Part shown: piece by piece, positions 27,701 through 39,429 of the stretch
Numbering within the stretch: position 1 is the stretch's first letter
Layout of the letters: each line of letters starts with the position of its first letter
From: Meloidogyne chitwoodi
Lineage: Eukaryota; Nematoda; Chromadorea; Rhabditida; Meloidogynidae
DNA: 64,000 nt
Direction of reading: 5' to 3'
NCBI GenBank assembly: GCA_015183035.1
Contig: JACZZP010000003.1
Coordinates: forward strand, 2,604,001 to 2,668,000
The notes under the pieces: generated by a model
Told to the model about the DNA's origin: nothing
Seen by the model: the letters and a program-made list of their open reading frames with translations, nothing else
The model's database searches: none
Program-made: the position numbers and the translations under genes

Positions 27701-29003
27701 AACTTTTGACTTCATCTTTTCCTAAGATGTAAAAACACCACTTAACCAAAAAATACAATTTTTACCCTCAAGGATTTTTTAAAATAATATTAAAAAAATA
27801 CCCAAATGTGTTCCATTTTTTGTAAAAAATAATTGTCGAGTAACAAAATTCAATCCACAACCAATAACATCTCCAGTAGTAAAAGTAGGTCCATATTCTA
27901 CTCCCTTGCCTGACGAAGAAAAGAAATTGCCATCATCTCCGTGATATCCATAAGAAATTGGATCCCAACCAGGAAGACGATTTAACGAAACATTTTTTTC
28001 ACTTAATCCAACGCCCATAAAACTGAAAATTTTAAAAGAAATTAAAAAAACTTTTCAAGTGAAAAACGAAGAAAAATTACATATTTAAAAAAAAGGACTC
28101 GATATTTTCTAAATGATATTTAACTAACCCATCTTGGCCTTTACTTATCACAGTAATTTCAAAATAATAAACAATGCATGATTTTGGAATTGGCCTATTT
28201 GCACGAACGGCTGCAGCGTCTTTGCTATTTTGGTTAGTTCCTTTTCCTAAAATAAAATAATATTTATAAAAATAAATTAAACAAACGCTTTGTAACACGT
28301 AAAAAATCGGCAGAAAGTTCCAAAATTAGTGATTGAGATGCTCCACCATTTTGTTGAGGGAGTGTCCAGCGATCATTTTTATTCCAAATTCGAGGCAATT
28401 TCTTAAATAAAAATTTATTTTCAAAGTGTTTTGCAGATAAAAAACACACCTGAATATCAGTATAAGGATAAAGCATTTGTAGTCGTCGCAAAACAGCTCC
28501 TTCATCATAGTCATACATTGCCTATAAATTAACGGAAATTTAGGCGCAAAGTATGGCGCAAACTAAAAATTAGCCCCGACGCCAACTTGTTGGCGCCGAA
28601 ACAACCTCAAATAATTTTAATTTTTTCTGTGAAATTTTAGTTCGTCATATCTTCTTCAAGTCTTATTTTTTATTTAATTATATTTTATTTATTAAAAAAT
28701 AAAAAACAAATTTTAATCCATCCCCCTCCAAACCGAATGCAATGGATCCGGAGCCACCGGCACAATAGTTGTAGCAGAATTTCCACTTCCTCCTTCTTTT
28801 ATATCACTTAAAATACCCCCACCACTTCCACTACTACTATTCATTAAATCATCATTTCCAAGTACATCTACAATAGAAAAACGTTGAGCAGAAGACGAGG
28901 ATGAAGAAGATAAAGTATTATTTGCTGCAGTAGAATTACCAGAAGAATTACCTTCTGCTCCATCAATCATTGGAATATCATCATTACGTTGTTGTTCTTC
29001 CAT
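24753..29003 (-). CDS. RanBP9/RanBP10-like protein (SPRY-LisH-CTLH-CRA)
   Basis: Scaffold subunit of the CTLH/GID ubiquitin ligase complex. The start at 29003 ([12 protein letters not shown]) opens a Ser/Gly-rich leader. Then come [19 protein letters not shown] and the SPRY domain: [71 protein letters not shown] and [11 protein letters not shown] (27779-28300), then [15 protein letters not shown] LisH-type helix follows ([20 protein letters not shown]), then CTLH ([37 protein letters not shown]), a disordered Asn/Ser/Gln-rich insert (25730-26480) and a CRA region. The stop is at 24753. Domain order is the family's own; the insert is longer than I expect. Intron 1 carries a GGCGCC repeat and a SPRY intron holds a tRNA-derived fragment. 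Confidence 0.92.
27690..27757 (-). other. tRNA-derived fragment in RanBP9-like intron
   Basis: Minus strand: A box TTTGGTTAAGTGG and B box AGTTTGAACCC, with the cloverleaf stems not preserved. Confidence 0.5.
28541..28605. repeat. GGCGC/GCGCCGAAAC dispersed repeat, copy 1
   Basis: A GC-rich island inside an AT-rich intron: GGCGCAAAGTATGGCGCAAA, then GACGCCAACTTGTTGGCGCC and GAAACAAC. Related copies lie at 44171 and 46500. Confidence 0.55.
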
Positions 29004-29228
29004 TTATTTTTACTTATAAAATAGCTCCTTTAAAAAATGATGAAATTTATTGATTAAATAAAATAGCAGTATTGAAAAAGTGCATTTTTAAAGGCAAAGA
29101 AAGACAAATAGAATGGTCAATTAAACACTCTAAACATTTATATTTAATATAGATAAAATGAAATTTTATTTTTTATATGAAGCAAAAAACTTTATTTATT
29201 GAATTTATCAAAAAAAATGAAAAATAAA

Positions 29229-29308
29229 TGACTTGCACCCAACAACCATCGAACCTGCACATACACCCTACCAGGCGGGAGCACTACCAACTTAACCAAA
29301 ATCACACA
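29229..29308 (-). other. Degenerate tRNA-like sequence
   Basis: Minus strand: A box TTTGGTTAAGTTGGTAG, an anticodon-like CTCCCGCCTGGTAGGG, and B box CAGGTTCGATGG. Spacing is near that of a tRNA, but the T stem and acceptor stem are mismatched, so it is probably a pseudogene. Confidence 0.45.
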
Positions 29309-29869
29309 TACCAGAATTTCACCATTTCTTTATATCTCTCAATTATTAAATAAGCTAATTAAATTTTTAAAGGGAAAAATCACACAAAATGTGTGTTTTA
29401 TCACCAAAAATTAAAAGAAAAAATACAAAAAATTAAATACCTTAATTTTTTTCTTTTTTTTTTCGCTAAACTAAAAATAATATCAAATTCGATTTTCGTA
29501 CATGTGAGAGAGAACACACTCAAAATAATAACACAATGTTACCCTACGACTTCATCACTTTTATATTTTTACCTCAAGAGCATTCTTCTTCCTCTTTTTC
29601 GTCTTATTTTTCCCTTTACTACTTACTATTACACCATTTGGTTGGTGTTTATATGCTTTGTGTGCTTGTCAGTCAGCCGCCTATACCAAAAAGCATTTTA
29701 CAAAAAAGGTCATTTAATCGTGGGAATTGGCTAATTACAAAAAATTTGATCTGTTGTTGTGCCAATTGGAAAATTGGGGTTATAATATTAGCAGAATTTT
29801 TATATCAAATAAAATTGGAAAAAATGATAACAGCAAAAGAAAAATAAAAAATTAATATTCTGCGAATAT

Positions 29870-29989
29870 ATGGGATGTTCACCCATTAAAACACCAAAAG
29901 AAGGACTTGCAGAATTGACTGGTTACACCCATTCATCAAAGAGAACCACGAGTGTTAGACAGAATTCCAATAAAAAAAATATATTTTAG
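29870..29989 (+). CDS. Possible 39-residue small ORF starting MGCS
   Basis: Hypothetical. The frame reads MGCSPIKTPKEGLAEL then a Ser/Thr/Asn/Lys-rich tail and TAG. Gly2-Cys3 would suit N-myristoylation plus palmitoylation, although position 6 is Ile rather than Ser/Thr. The ATG lies inside a dispersed TGCGAATATATGGG repeat, so chance is a serious alternative. It could also be a first exon. Confidence 0.2.
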   Translation: MGCSPIKTPKEGLAELTGYTHSSKRTTSVRQNSNKKNIF

Positions 29990-30164
29990 GAATGGGATAA
30001 GGAAAAAAATGGAAAATGATTGTATAGATAGAGAGAACAGATATTGGGGAAAAGAACATTTTTATATTAAAATTTATTAGAGTCTCTGGAAAAAAGTGAA
30101 GCAAGTAGAAATAATTTTAAGGAATAAATTTAAAAATGTCAATTTTCATAATACCAAAAAAAGA

Positions 30165-30360
30165 AAAATTCTGATCTAAAAAATCAGAATTTTTCTAAAA
30201 TCAGAACAACAAAATCAGAATTTTTGTCAAAAATCGGAAAAACAAAAATCAGAATAAAATAATAATTTATTACAAAAATCAGAATTTAATATCAGAATTT
30301 TATATAAAAAAATCAGAATTTAATATCAAAAATTTATATTAAAAAATCAGAATAATTTAA
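30165..30360. repeat. AATCAGAATT motif cluster
   Basis: About ten copies of AATCAGAATT(TT) at irregular spacing. Other clusters occur at 9225-9390 and 34675-34830, all noncoding. Confidence 0.7.
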
Positions 30361-30534
30361 TCTAAAAAAAACAACTGGGGAGGCATAAATATTTAATGAA
30401 TATTACAATTAAAATAATCAACGCGCGTGTTTATTACACGTTTCAATGGAATAAATCAAATAAAAATAAATTGTTAAATAAGTGATCGCCGTAAAGAAAA
30501 AAATTAATAAAAACACCGAGATAAATAAAAATAA

Positions 30535-30618
30535 TAAATAAAATCTCTATCAATTGCCCTTCAAAATACACCGGAATAAATCGAAATGTGAAGGGATAAC
30601 ATAGAGATTTTATTTAAA
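30535..30618. repeat. 84 bp hairpin just past the TSP1 gene stop
   Basis: Arms AAATAAAATCTCTAT and ATAGAGATTTTATTT are perfect inverted copies. Inside them, CCCTTCA pairs with TGAAGGG. The hairpin lies 50-130 bp beyond the stop of the minus-strand gene, so it probably sits in its 3' UTR. Confidence 0.7.
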
Positions 30619-30665
30619 AATAAAAATACTATGAATAACTCTAAATAATTAGCAATACATCAGTT

Positions 30666-33600
30666 TTATCTCCTGAAAAATAACTTTTGATTTACTCGCT
30701 CTTTTAGCTTTGGCCTTAATCGGGTGGCTGTTCCAGACTTGTTATTTTTGATTTCATCGAGAAAACGTGTAATTAAATTCTGAAAATATTAATTAAAATA
30801 TTTCAAAATGTCAACTAATTAAATTATTTCAAAATGTCAACTAATTGAAATATTTCAAAATGTCAAAACTAACCTCACTCATCGGCCCACAGGCAAAATT
30901 GCCTTCCACATAAATTAAAGAATAAGGCATACAACAAGAAGGTTTTGGATAAGGACAGACACCAATATTGCAAGGTTCAGTTACCTTATATTCACCTCTT
31001 TTAAGAGAAAAATAAATTAATTTAATAAAATTAAAAAATTCATCTTACAAACAAGGACATCCCTTCCCATCATTATAAGAAAGACATTCACGAGTTCTTT
31101 GAATTAAACCACAAGCACCGCACTCTGCCGTACAAAGACCAGTCTCGCGCCATTCACTCCATTGGCCTGGATCAGAACTGCAGTCTGTTGGTTTATTTTC
31201 ATCTTTAAAAAAAATAATTTAAATTTTTTATTGCTTTAATTAGGGCGAAAAATGTTAAAATAAAAATATAATCCTTCTACCTTCTTCAGGTTTTTCACTT
31301 GTTAAAATAACTGAGGAAGGAGTAGTAGTACTTAATTCATTAACAAATGGCATTGAAGGAGTAAAAGGTATTGGAGAAGGTGTTGTTGATGTAATAATTG
31401 GAAATTCTGTAGTTGTTTCAATTATTTTATTTGGCTTTTCTTCTAAATTTTCCTCCTCTAGGGGTGAAGGAAGTTTTGTTGTTTTGGTTGTCTCATTTTC
31501 TTGTTGATTAGTGTCAATCAGATTAGAGCCGTTTTCTTCACTCTTTTCAGAATCATCAATTTTTTTATCTTCAGATGATTGAAGACTTTCTAATCCTTCT
31601 TTAGCCTTGTTTTTTGAAATTCTGAAAGTTAAAGAAATTTTACAAAATGTCACTAAGTGAAAATATTAAAAAATGTCACTAAGTGAAAATATTACAAAAT
31701 GTCAACATACTCTTCATCGCCTAAATCTGTTGTTGTCGTTTCATCCTCCTCTGGCTTCTTTTTAATAATACCCTCCTTTCCGTTAACCTGCTCATTTTCT
31801 TCTTCCTCCTTTCCTAATCCCTCAGAGTTTTTATTACCCCTTGGAGGTATAATTGGCTTTAAGTCATTTTTACTGTCATCAATTTCTCCATTATTTTCTA
31901 ATTGAACATTTTCTTCATCTTCTTTTTCTTTATTTTCTTCAGACTCTAGTGATCCTAAAATTTTTTTAAAATTTTAAAAATTTATTTTTTTAATAATTAA
32001 CCTCCTTTTGATTTTTTAATTATTTTATTATTATTATTTTCCTCCTTTTCCTTATTTTTCCCCTTATTTTTATTTAAACTTCCCCTTTTATTTTCTTCCT
32101 CTTCCAAGTCATCACCAATTTCATTAATTATTTTTTCTTCGCTTTTATTACCATTTTTTGCTTTTTCTTCTTCCTTCTCTTCCAAATCATCCCCAATTTC
32201 GTTAAAATTACTTTTCTTCCTATCCTCTTCTTTTTCTTCTTCCTCTTCCTTTAAATCTTCACCCACTTCTCCTATATTTGTTCTCTTCCCTTTTTTCTCT
32301 TCCTTTTCTTTTTCCTCTTCCAAGTCATCTCCAACTTCCCCAATACTCTTCTTTTTCTCTTCTTCACGTCTTTCTTCTGTTTCCTCTAAATCTTCACCCA
32401 CTTCACCTATTTTATTCTTTTTCTCTTCTTCTCCTTTCTTCTTCTTTGTCTCTTCTTCCTCTTCCAAGTCATCTCCAACTTCCCCAATACTCTTCCTATT
32501 ATTCGTCTTAACGTTCTCTTCTTCTAAATCGTCACCAACTTCTCCAATGTCATTACTCTTCAATTTTTCTTCTTCCCTTTCTTCCAAATCATCCCCTACT
32601 TCTATATTACCACTCTTTTGTTTTTCATCTTTATCTATTTTTTCCTCTTCCAAATCATCCCCGATCTCTCCAATGTTATTTCTCTTCTTCTCGTCTTCAT
32701 TTTCTTCTAGATCATCCCCTATTTCATCAAAATTCGTCTTTTTCTTTTTCTCTTCCGTCTCTTCTAAATCATCCCCGATCTCTCCAATATTATTTTTATT
32801 ATCTTCCTTTTCTTCTTCCACGTCATCCCCAACTTCTTCAAAACTCTTCTTCTTATTATTCTCTACATTTTCTTCCAAATCATCACCTACTTGATCAATT
32901 CCATTTTCTTTTCTTACCTCTTTCTTTGCTTCCTCTTCCTCATCATCTCCAACCTCATCCCCTCCAATTTTGTCAATTTTTGCTTCAATTTCTTCTTTCA
33001 TTTTATTCCTTTCTTTTTCATTCATATATTTATTTTTTTCTTTATCCTTTTCATAATTTTTCTTAATTTTCTCTTGATTATTTTCATTTGAATTTTTATT
33101 CATTGAAAATACATTTTCTGGATATATTTTTTCATTATCCCAAGTTTCTTTCGTTTTATTATTTAAATCATTTAATTTATGTTCAATAAATGGTTCTTCA
33201 GGATAATCATCTAATTCACCTTTTTAAGTTTGTAAATTACTCAAAGAATTTAAGAAAAACTTTTCCGGAAAGCAAAAAGCATTATATTTATTATGTTTTT
33301 CTCTTTTTCACTAATTTCTTTAGTTCAAGTTTATTTTATTTTCAAGTTTATTTAAATGTTTTACAAACTTGAACTTTTCTTACACATAAAAATACAAACC
33401 TATTTTTTCTCTCTGCATTTCATCATTATTGTAATCATTCGCTTCTTCTTTATCTAATCTCTTATTGTCTGCCCAATTCTCTTCTTTTTCATTTCTTTTA
33501 TTTTCTTCATTTTCAACATCTTCACTATTTTTACTATAATCGTTTTGATCTTCCTCTTCTACTTGATCCGGAAAAATATTTTTATTCTCTTTTCTTTGTT

Positions 33601-33980
33601 GTTTCTCTGATTTTCTAAGCCAGTCGGCACTATTTCGCATGTTCCCCGACCTTGCAAGATGTTCAAGTGTGCGTTGTATATTTTTAGGGGTCGGTTCATC
33701 ACTAACACTTTTATCATTTGAGTAATCTTTTAATTCTTCAGAAGGATATTCTTTGTTATTAATTTGTTGATACTCATTTTCAGGATAATCTTCAAAATTT
33801 TTCCATTCAAGAGAAACTAAATAAAAATTTATTAATTATTCTAATAGTAAGACTGGCATAAAAAATGGTCGTTATTCCCTTGATTAAGAGTTAAAACCAA
33901 AATTAATTAAAAAATTTACCTTGAAACAGCATAATAAACAAAAAAAGATGATGATTGTAGTTGTTTAATAATTTAACCAT
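30666..33980 (-). CDS. Secreted acidic-repeat protein with C-terminal TSP1-like domain
   Basis: Start 33980 gives MVKLLNNYNHHLFLFIMLFQ, a probable signal peptide, spliced to VSLEWKNFEDYPENEY. Then come a Glu/Asp/Asn/Lys-rich region and, at 31997-33100, 14 repeats around I/V-G-D/E-D-L-E-E separated by Glu/Lys runs. Next is a Thr/Pro-rich stretch (31280-31620) typical of O-glycosylated spacers. The end is a Cys-rich module: CSSDPGQWSEW, CTAECGACGLIQRTREC, GCPC, EPCNIGVCPYPKPSCC and FACGPM, a nematode-type thrombospondin-1 repeat. The last exon is basic (RLRPKLKERVNQKL) and stops at 30666. About 890 residues by my exon estimates. It is likely extracellular: matrix, cuticle or secretion. I cannot name a family beyond TSP1. 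Confidence 0.8.
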
Positions 33981-34347
33981 AATTTTGCATCTAAGGTTTG
34001 GGTAAACAAACAGACCAAAAACTTGGTTTTTTAATTAAAATTGATGTAAATTTATTTAAATAAATTTATTATATTGATTTGGTAGTGTGGCTGTATTTCA
34101 TTATGGCAAAAATATAAGGGCGAGAGAGAAAATGGATAAAGCCTTGCTAGTGTTTGCGCAGGCGCTTAATATTGATAGCCAAATAATGAAATAAAAATCA
34201 ACGTGTTATGAAAAGGATTGGATGTTGGGATTCTGAAATATTTTTAAGGACACATGTAAGTCGAAAATTTTTACCACTGAACTCTAACACGAATATTAAA
34301 AACTTTATAAAAAAATTTAATACTCATAAATTTTGTGAGAGATCACA

Positions 34348-35504
34348 TTATACTTTCTCAGGCATCATTACTAACATATTTGTAGTTAAAAATGTTTGTG
34401 TTTGTGCATTTTCCATAAATATTTCATTTTTTCTTTTTATAAAAATTTCTTTTTCTCCTTTTTCATTAATTGGATGAGGCAAATCACGAATACGCCAATT
34501 TCTGTTTGTACCCCAAAGACTAGAAAGTGCTCTGAAAAGTGTAACTTCTGTCCGATATTGAGTAAATATTGCCAGGAAAAAGGAAGTGAATAAAAGCAAA
34601 ACAGAAACGAGAATTGTTATGTCAGTTTGTGCTACACGATTGCGATTACTAATTGTAAAAAATAAGATGCTAAAAACAGAATTTGTAAAACTTTAATTTA
34701 AAACTTGAATTTGTAAAACGAATTTATATCAGAACTTAACTCTAAATTAAAACCAGAATTTCTTAAAAACAAAAAACTATCAGAATTTGTAAAAACAAAA
34801 TCAGAATTTTGTTCATTTTATTCAGAATAAAAACAATATCTCTCACCTCATTACTAATAAATGTTTATTATTAGCATTTTGCACGTGTTGACCTGTTACC
34901 AAAGCACAAATACCCATTATTAAAATTAGCAGAATACAAAGAGCGTTGAGTACACGATCGCGCATGTTCTAATAAATATTTTTAATTAGTTTTTTTTAAT
35001 TTTTAAAATATTTTTATTTTTACTTGCCATAAAAGGAAGATGAATTTGTGTTAACTGAAAAATAAAATATCAAAATCTATTTTAATTACAACTCACATCC
35101 ACAAAAGGCCTTTTACGATAACGAAAACCACATAATTCACAACGCGGCGAAGGAGGTTTTGAATAACGCGTTGAATTAATGCCGGCAGCCTTTCTTGAGG
35201 AAACTTCAATCCAATGGGTTAAGCAATGGATATGAACATGTTGAACAGTTCCAGAGCAATGACACGGGGAAATTAGTGGTTTTCGTTTTGAATCTGTTGT
35301 TAAAAGACAAATTCTACATTGTTTGGTTAGATCAGGACAAATAGTAGTTGAGGTATTTGAAAGTTTTTCTTCTTTCTGAAAAGGCTCTGAGAGGGGATTG
35401 ACTTGTATAACGGTATTAACATTTGATTTAGCATTATAGTTAGATGAGGAAGCAGCACAAGTTGAATGACAGCAATCTTCATTTTCGGCAGAAGATGACT
35501 CCAT
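34348..35504 (-). CDS. MARCH-type RING-CH E3 ubiquitin ligase, membrane protein
   Basis: The start at 35504 (MESSSAENEDCCHSTCAASS) is followed by CRICLLTTDSKRKPLISPCH, CSGTVQHVHIHCLTHWIEVS and a spacer to CELCGFRYRKRPF. That is the C4HC3 RING-CH finger of MARCH ligases, which ubiquitinate membrane proteins. Downstream exons encode two hydrophobic segments, VLNALCILLILIMGICALVT (about 34890-34960) and ITILVSVLLLFTSFFLAIF (about 34570-34640), the usual pair of membrane helices. A polar tail ends at 34348. Introns hold AATCAGAATT copies. Zinc ligands are complete. The subfamily is unassigned. Confidence 0.88.
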
Positions 35505-36725
35505 TAGGAATGGACGGATTAAAGGAGGAATGTATTAGAAATATAAAATAAATAAACTAAAATATTTTTTTATTGTTAAATAATAAAAAGAAAAAAAATT
35601 TAATAAAGGTCAGATGGGGAACGTCTACAAGGAAAGAAATGTAAAGGGAAACCTTCTGGTAAGGCGCATAATTTATTTTTTATTGTCAAATTAAAGAATG
35701 TACTACTAAGCTATTGTTAATCTAATTTTTTACAAATCCTAGCAGAATAGAAATTTATGTGCTAATTGACAAAATATACATATATTTTATGAATAACAAA
35801 AAGATAATTTATGGGAAAGAAAAATGGTAGATGGCACCAAAATGACCGGCAATGAAACGACCGAATTGATTTTAGAAAATTATTTAGATGTTTTGAGTTA
35901 TCGAGAACGTTTCTGAAATTTTTAAGTGTGCGCTTCTCATTTTTTATTTGCTTTTATTTTTTTCTTTAAAAAAATAAAATGATCATTATTATAATAAATA
36001 AAAACAATAGAAATGTTGTAAAGTAAGACGGGTCGTTTTTATGGTAGTTTTCAGTGACAGCGGGCGTAGTTATTGACCCCCTTCACCCCATTATTTTTAT
36101 TGTTCGTGTCCGATATTTGGCTGCTACTCATTTTCAGCATCCCATGGGGTAAAATAAAGATAGAGAGAAAGAGAGAACTGTAAAAAAAGAGCATGTGCTT
36201 TTTATTTTTAGAAAAATTTGTGTTTAAAAAAGAAAAACAACAATAACATGTGAGATCCTTAAAGAAAAATAAATAAATAAAAATAAGAGAGGAGATAGGT
36301 CAAAATAAATTGAGAAAACAACATCAAAATATTAAAAATAAAATAAATTTATAACGTTTTTAGGGGGAGAATAATAAATAAGCATGATATTTTGGTAATA
36401 TTATAAATAGAAAAAAATTTATTTTTCTCAACGTCAGTGGTGTAGTGGTTATCGCGCCAGAATTGCGTTTTTGGTATATCAGGTTCGATACCTTTCGGAA
36501 GAAAGGCTTTTTGGAATTACAAACACCAAACCTAAGGTAGTAAAACCCACATTTGAAGCGGTTAATACACTTTCTTTTTTTCATTTTTATTAAAAGATTA
36601 TTGAAAAATTAATTAAGCAATAAACTAAAAAAATTCATCAAAATATAAATTTTAAATAGCCGAAAACATTTCCGAAAAAAATCCAAAAAAATCAATTTCC
36701 TTTTTTACTTAAAAACAACCTCTTT
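35505..36725. other. Spacer between MARCH and SR protein genes
   Basis: No protein gene. It holds one tRNA-like sequence (36431-36505), GAGAGA runs near 36160 and AT-rich DNA. Confidence 0.4.
36431..36505 (+). other. tRNA-like sequence, probably a pseudogene
   Basis: A box TGGTGTAGTGGTTATCGC and B box AGGTTCGATACCT are well formed, and CCAGA/TTTGG could make an anticodon stem with an 8-nt loop. The acceptor strands do not pair and the T stem is 3 bp, so function is doubtful. Confidence 0.45.
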
Positions 36726-38940
36726 TTAATCTCCCAACTTTTCATTTTCAATTTCATCATCTTGTTTTTCCTCGTGTGATGAAGTCGAAGGAGAACGCGA
36801 ACGGCTACGTTTTGGAGGAGGACTGCCTTCTTCTTCTTCAACCCCATTCTTTGCTAAAAAAAAGGATTTTTGACTTTAAAATTAAACATAAAAAAAGTCA
36901 AGTATAAGGACCATCATCCCATCCATATATTCACAATCACTTTATTATTGAATTTATTTAAAAAATACCAGGAGGTGAATTGCTGCGAGAACGCGAACGA
37001 CGCACAGATGCCGAGCGACGAGAAGAGTTAGAACGACGAGCCGAATTCGAACGACTACGCGAACGTGAGCGAGAACGGCTTGCAGAACGACGGCGTTTGT
37101 TACCTCCACCAGCACCGTCAGATTCATCAAACAATTTAATTCGACGACCATTAATTTCTTTGCCTAAAAGCAAATTTATTTGAAAAATAAATTTGATTTC
37201 ATAAAAGAAAACCTTGAAACTTTTCCATAGCACGACGAAGATCATCATGAGTAGCAAAACATACATTAGCTTCATTACGAACACGTTTGTGCGCTTCAGC
37301 ATAGGTAACTTAAATTTAAAAAAAAATTAATTTTATTTAATAAAAATTATTTTAATAAATTAAATAAAAAAGGTCAGTCACCACCTCCTCCTTCACCTTC
37401 TCCAGTACAGCGCAACATGTCCTTCAAATCCTAAAATTACCAAAAAATAAAAAAAAAGTTTAACATTTAATTAAAAATAAAAATAGAAAAAGGTCACCAT
37501 GACTTGTCAATTTAAAAAAGAATTTTTTCCTTTCTTTAATTTATCCAATACTAACCATAAATCTCAAATTGTTTTGCCTTTGCCAACCAAAAAATTGTAC
37601 AAAACCAATTTTTGAGAAATTATGAGAAAAAGTAAAAGAGAGGAGAGAGGGCCAAAGTTGCAAAATTCCAAAAAATTGTAAAAAGTCCAAAAAGTTCAAA
37701 AGACCAAAATTCGACCAAATGCCAAAATTGTGCAACTTTTGCATCATTTTTGATCAAAATTAACCAAAAGGCCAACAAAAAAGAAAGAGAGTGATTGGTC
37801 CAGAGAGAGAAAGTGCCAAATGGCTAAGGGAGATGAGAGAGATTTTTGCCATTTTTAGCGTTAACCAAAAGTCAAAGAGAGAGTCTCTAGGCAAGGTTTT
37901 CCAAACTATTTTCCATCTAATTAAAAATTATTTAATTTTAACAAAAAAATCAAGAGTGATTTTTTTCGATCATCTCCAAAATAAAAATTCAACAAAAAAA
38001 AATGTTCCAAACCTGCCAAGAAAAGCGTGTGGACAAATTTGTGACCAACATTTTGTAACGCGTCTCACGTGGTGGAGGAAAACGTCCATTAACACGGCCA
38101 CCATCACGTCTGAAATTTTGCCCACTTTTTTTAATAATTTTTGTAAATTAAAAGAATAGATACGATCTATATCCGCCGCCTCCTCCTCCACGGTTGTCAT
38201 AACCTCGGTTGTTGTAATCATTGCGTGAACCTGCAAAAATTTAAATGTAAGGATAGTCCAGGAAAGGAAAAAGTATAAAAAATAAGCGGAAAAACTCGTA
38301 CATTTTACCAGCGAAAATTAGCGAATTGCACTAGCCAATAAGCTCTAAACCTAGTAGAGATGCCTTGGAATTATTTATTTTCGAGGGTCGATTATTTTTC
38401 TTGATATAACTGAAACAAATACCAGCCATTCCTTATTGAAAATATTATTTGGAATTTAAGCGGACACCTAAAAAAAGACATAGCAACCTTAGTTCCAATT
38501 TTTAACTGTTCGACCATTTTTCGATGTATTTCTTTTGCCTTTTTTCATCCCTATGAAAATTGCCTATAAGACAATACAAGCGAAAATGGGAATCATAAAG
38601 TTTTGTTATTACATACTCCAAAAAGAAATGCCCATTAAAATTTATCCCCACCAGAAATGTTATTTGCAGACTTACGACGAGAAATTTCCACAACAACTCG
38701 ATGACCACAGAGTTCACGTCCATTCTGTTCGTAAACAGCATCATCGGCATCGCGTGAGTCATCAAACTCCTAAAATCGTGTAAATCAATAAAATAAAAAA
38801 TAATAAAAACAAACCACAAAACCAAAACCATTTTTTAACATAACATCACGTATTTTACCAAATCCTTTAAAAAAGTGTTCAATATCTCGTTCAGTTGCTC
38901 GAGTTGGAAGGTTTCCAATATATACTCGCGTCATTGGCAT
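36726..38940 (-). CDS. SR splicing factor with two RRMs (SRSF4/5/6 type)
   Basis: Nuclear regulator of constitutive and alternative splicing. The start at 38940 gives MPMTRVYIGNLPTRATERDI, then GFGFVEFDDSRDADDAVYEQ and GRELCGHRVVVE, the canonical first RRM. A Gly/Arg/Tyr linker follows (RGGGGGGYRSY). The pseudo-RRM is split over exons: TRYKMLVTNLSTRFSWQDLK, VTYAEAHKRVRNEANVCFAT, DLRRAMEKFQGKEINGRRIK, close to the SWQDLK signature of SRSF1/4/5/6 (here FSWQDLK). The RS domain (SASRSRSRSRSRSNSARRSN) leads to RSRSRSPSTSSHEE and the stop at 36726. Two introns, about 38240-38690 and 37434-38007, are long for this locus; SR genes often carry poison exons in such introns, but I cannot show one here. 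Confidence 0.92.
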
Positions 38941-39429
38941 AATCTTTTTTTTTAATTATTTGTAAATTTAATCTGTCCAAAAAAACAAAGAATTGAACCT
39001 TAAATTAAGTAAAAAATTGTGAAAAAGCTATTAAAAATGCTTAAATTAAACCCTATTTAAGCATAACTTTAGGTTTAAACAACGTCAATCAATAAAGAAC
39101 TAAAAATAACGGTAAAGCCTAAGTAGTCGCAGGAAACCTAGTTACGGAATGACTTATAGAAAATAGTATTTTAAATAAAGAGGATTAGAGATAAAAAGGA
39201 CTGTTTTAGGAAAATCGGTGCGAGTCTAGTCGAGTATGTTTCGAGAAGAAAAAAAATGAAATAGTAAGGGAAAAGAAAAAAATAAAAAAGTTACAGTATT
39301 AAGTTCATTGATAATAGCATAATGTAAAATTAATTTTATTTGAGACATTTAATCGCGCAAATGGATTGTGCTTTGAAAAAATTCGATCAGCTGTAATATT
39401 TTTATTTTAAAAATAAAATTTTTATAGAT

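Larger units (their letters stand above)
29309..30530. other. Spacer with AATCAGAATT cluster and a possible small ORF
   Basis: Plus-strand frames at 29393-29847 look random. A 39-codon frame from ATG 29870 begins MGCSPIKTPKEG (see separate entry). From 30165 to 30360 the word AATCAGAATT or a close form occurs about ten times. Confidence 0.45.

Noticed and set aside
29393..29847. Two overlapping plus-strand frames of about 100 codons
   Set aside because: No domain, Phe/Tyr/Ile-rich random composition, no splice or homology support.
32278..33091. Plus-strand Ser/Phe/Leu-rich frames opposite the acidic repeat
   Set aside because: Antisense shadows of the Glu/Lys/Asp codons of the TSP1 gene.
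36431..36505. Functional tRNA gene
   Set aside because: A and B boxes are good, but the acceptor arms do not pair and the T stem is too short.
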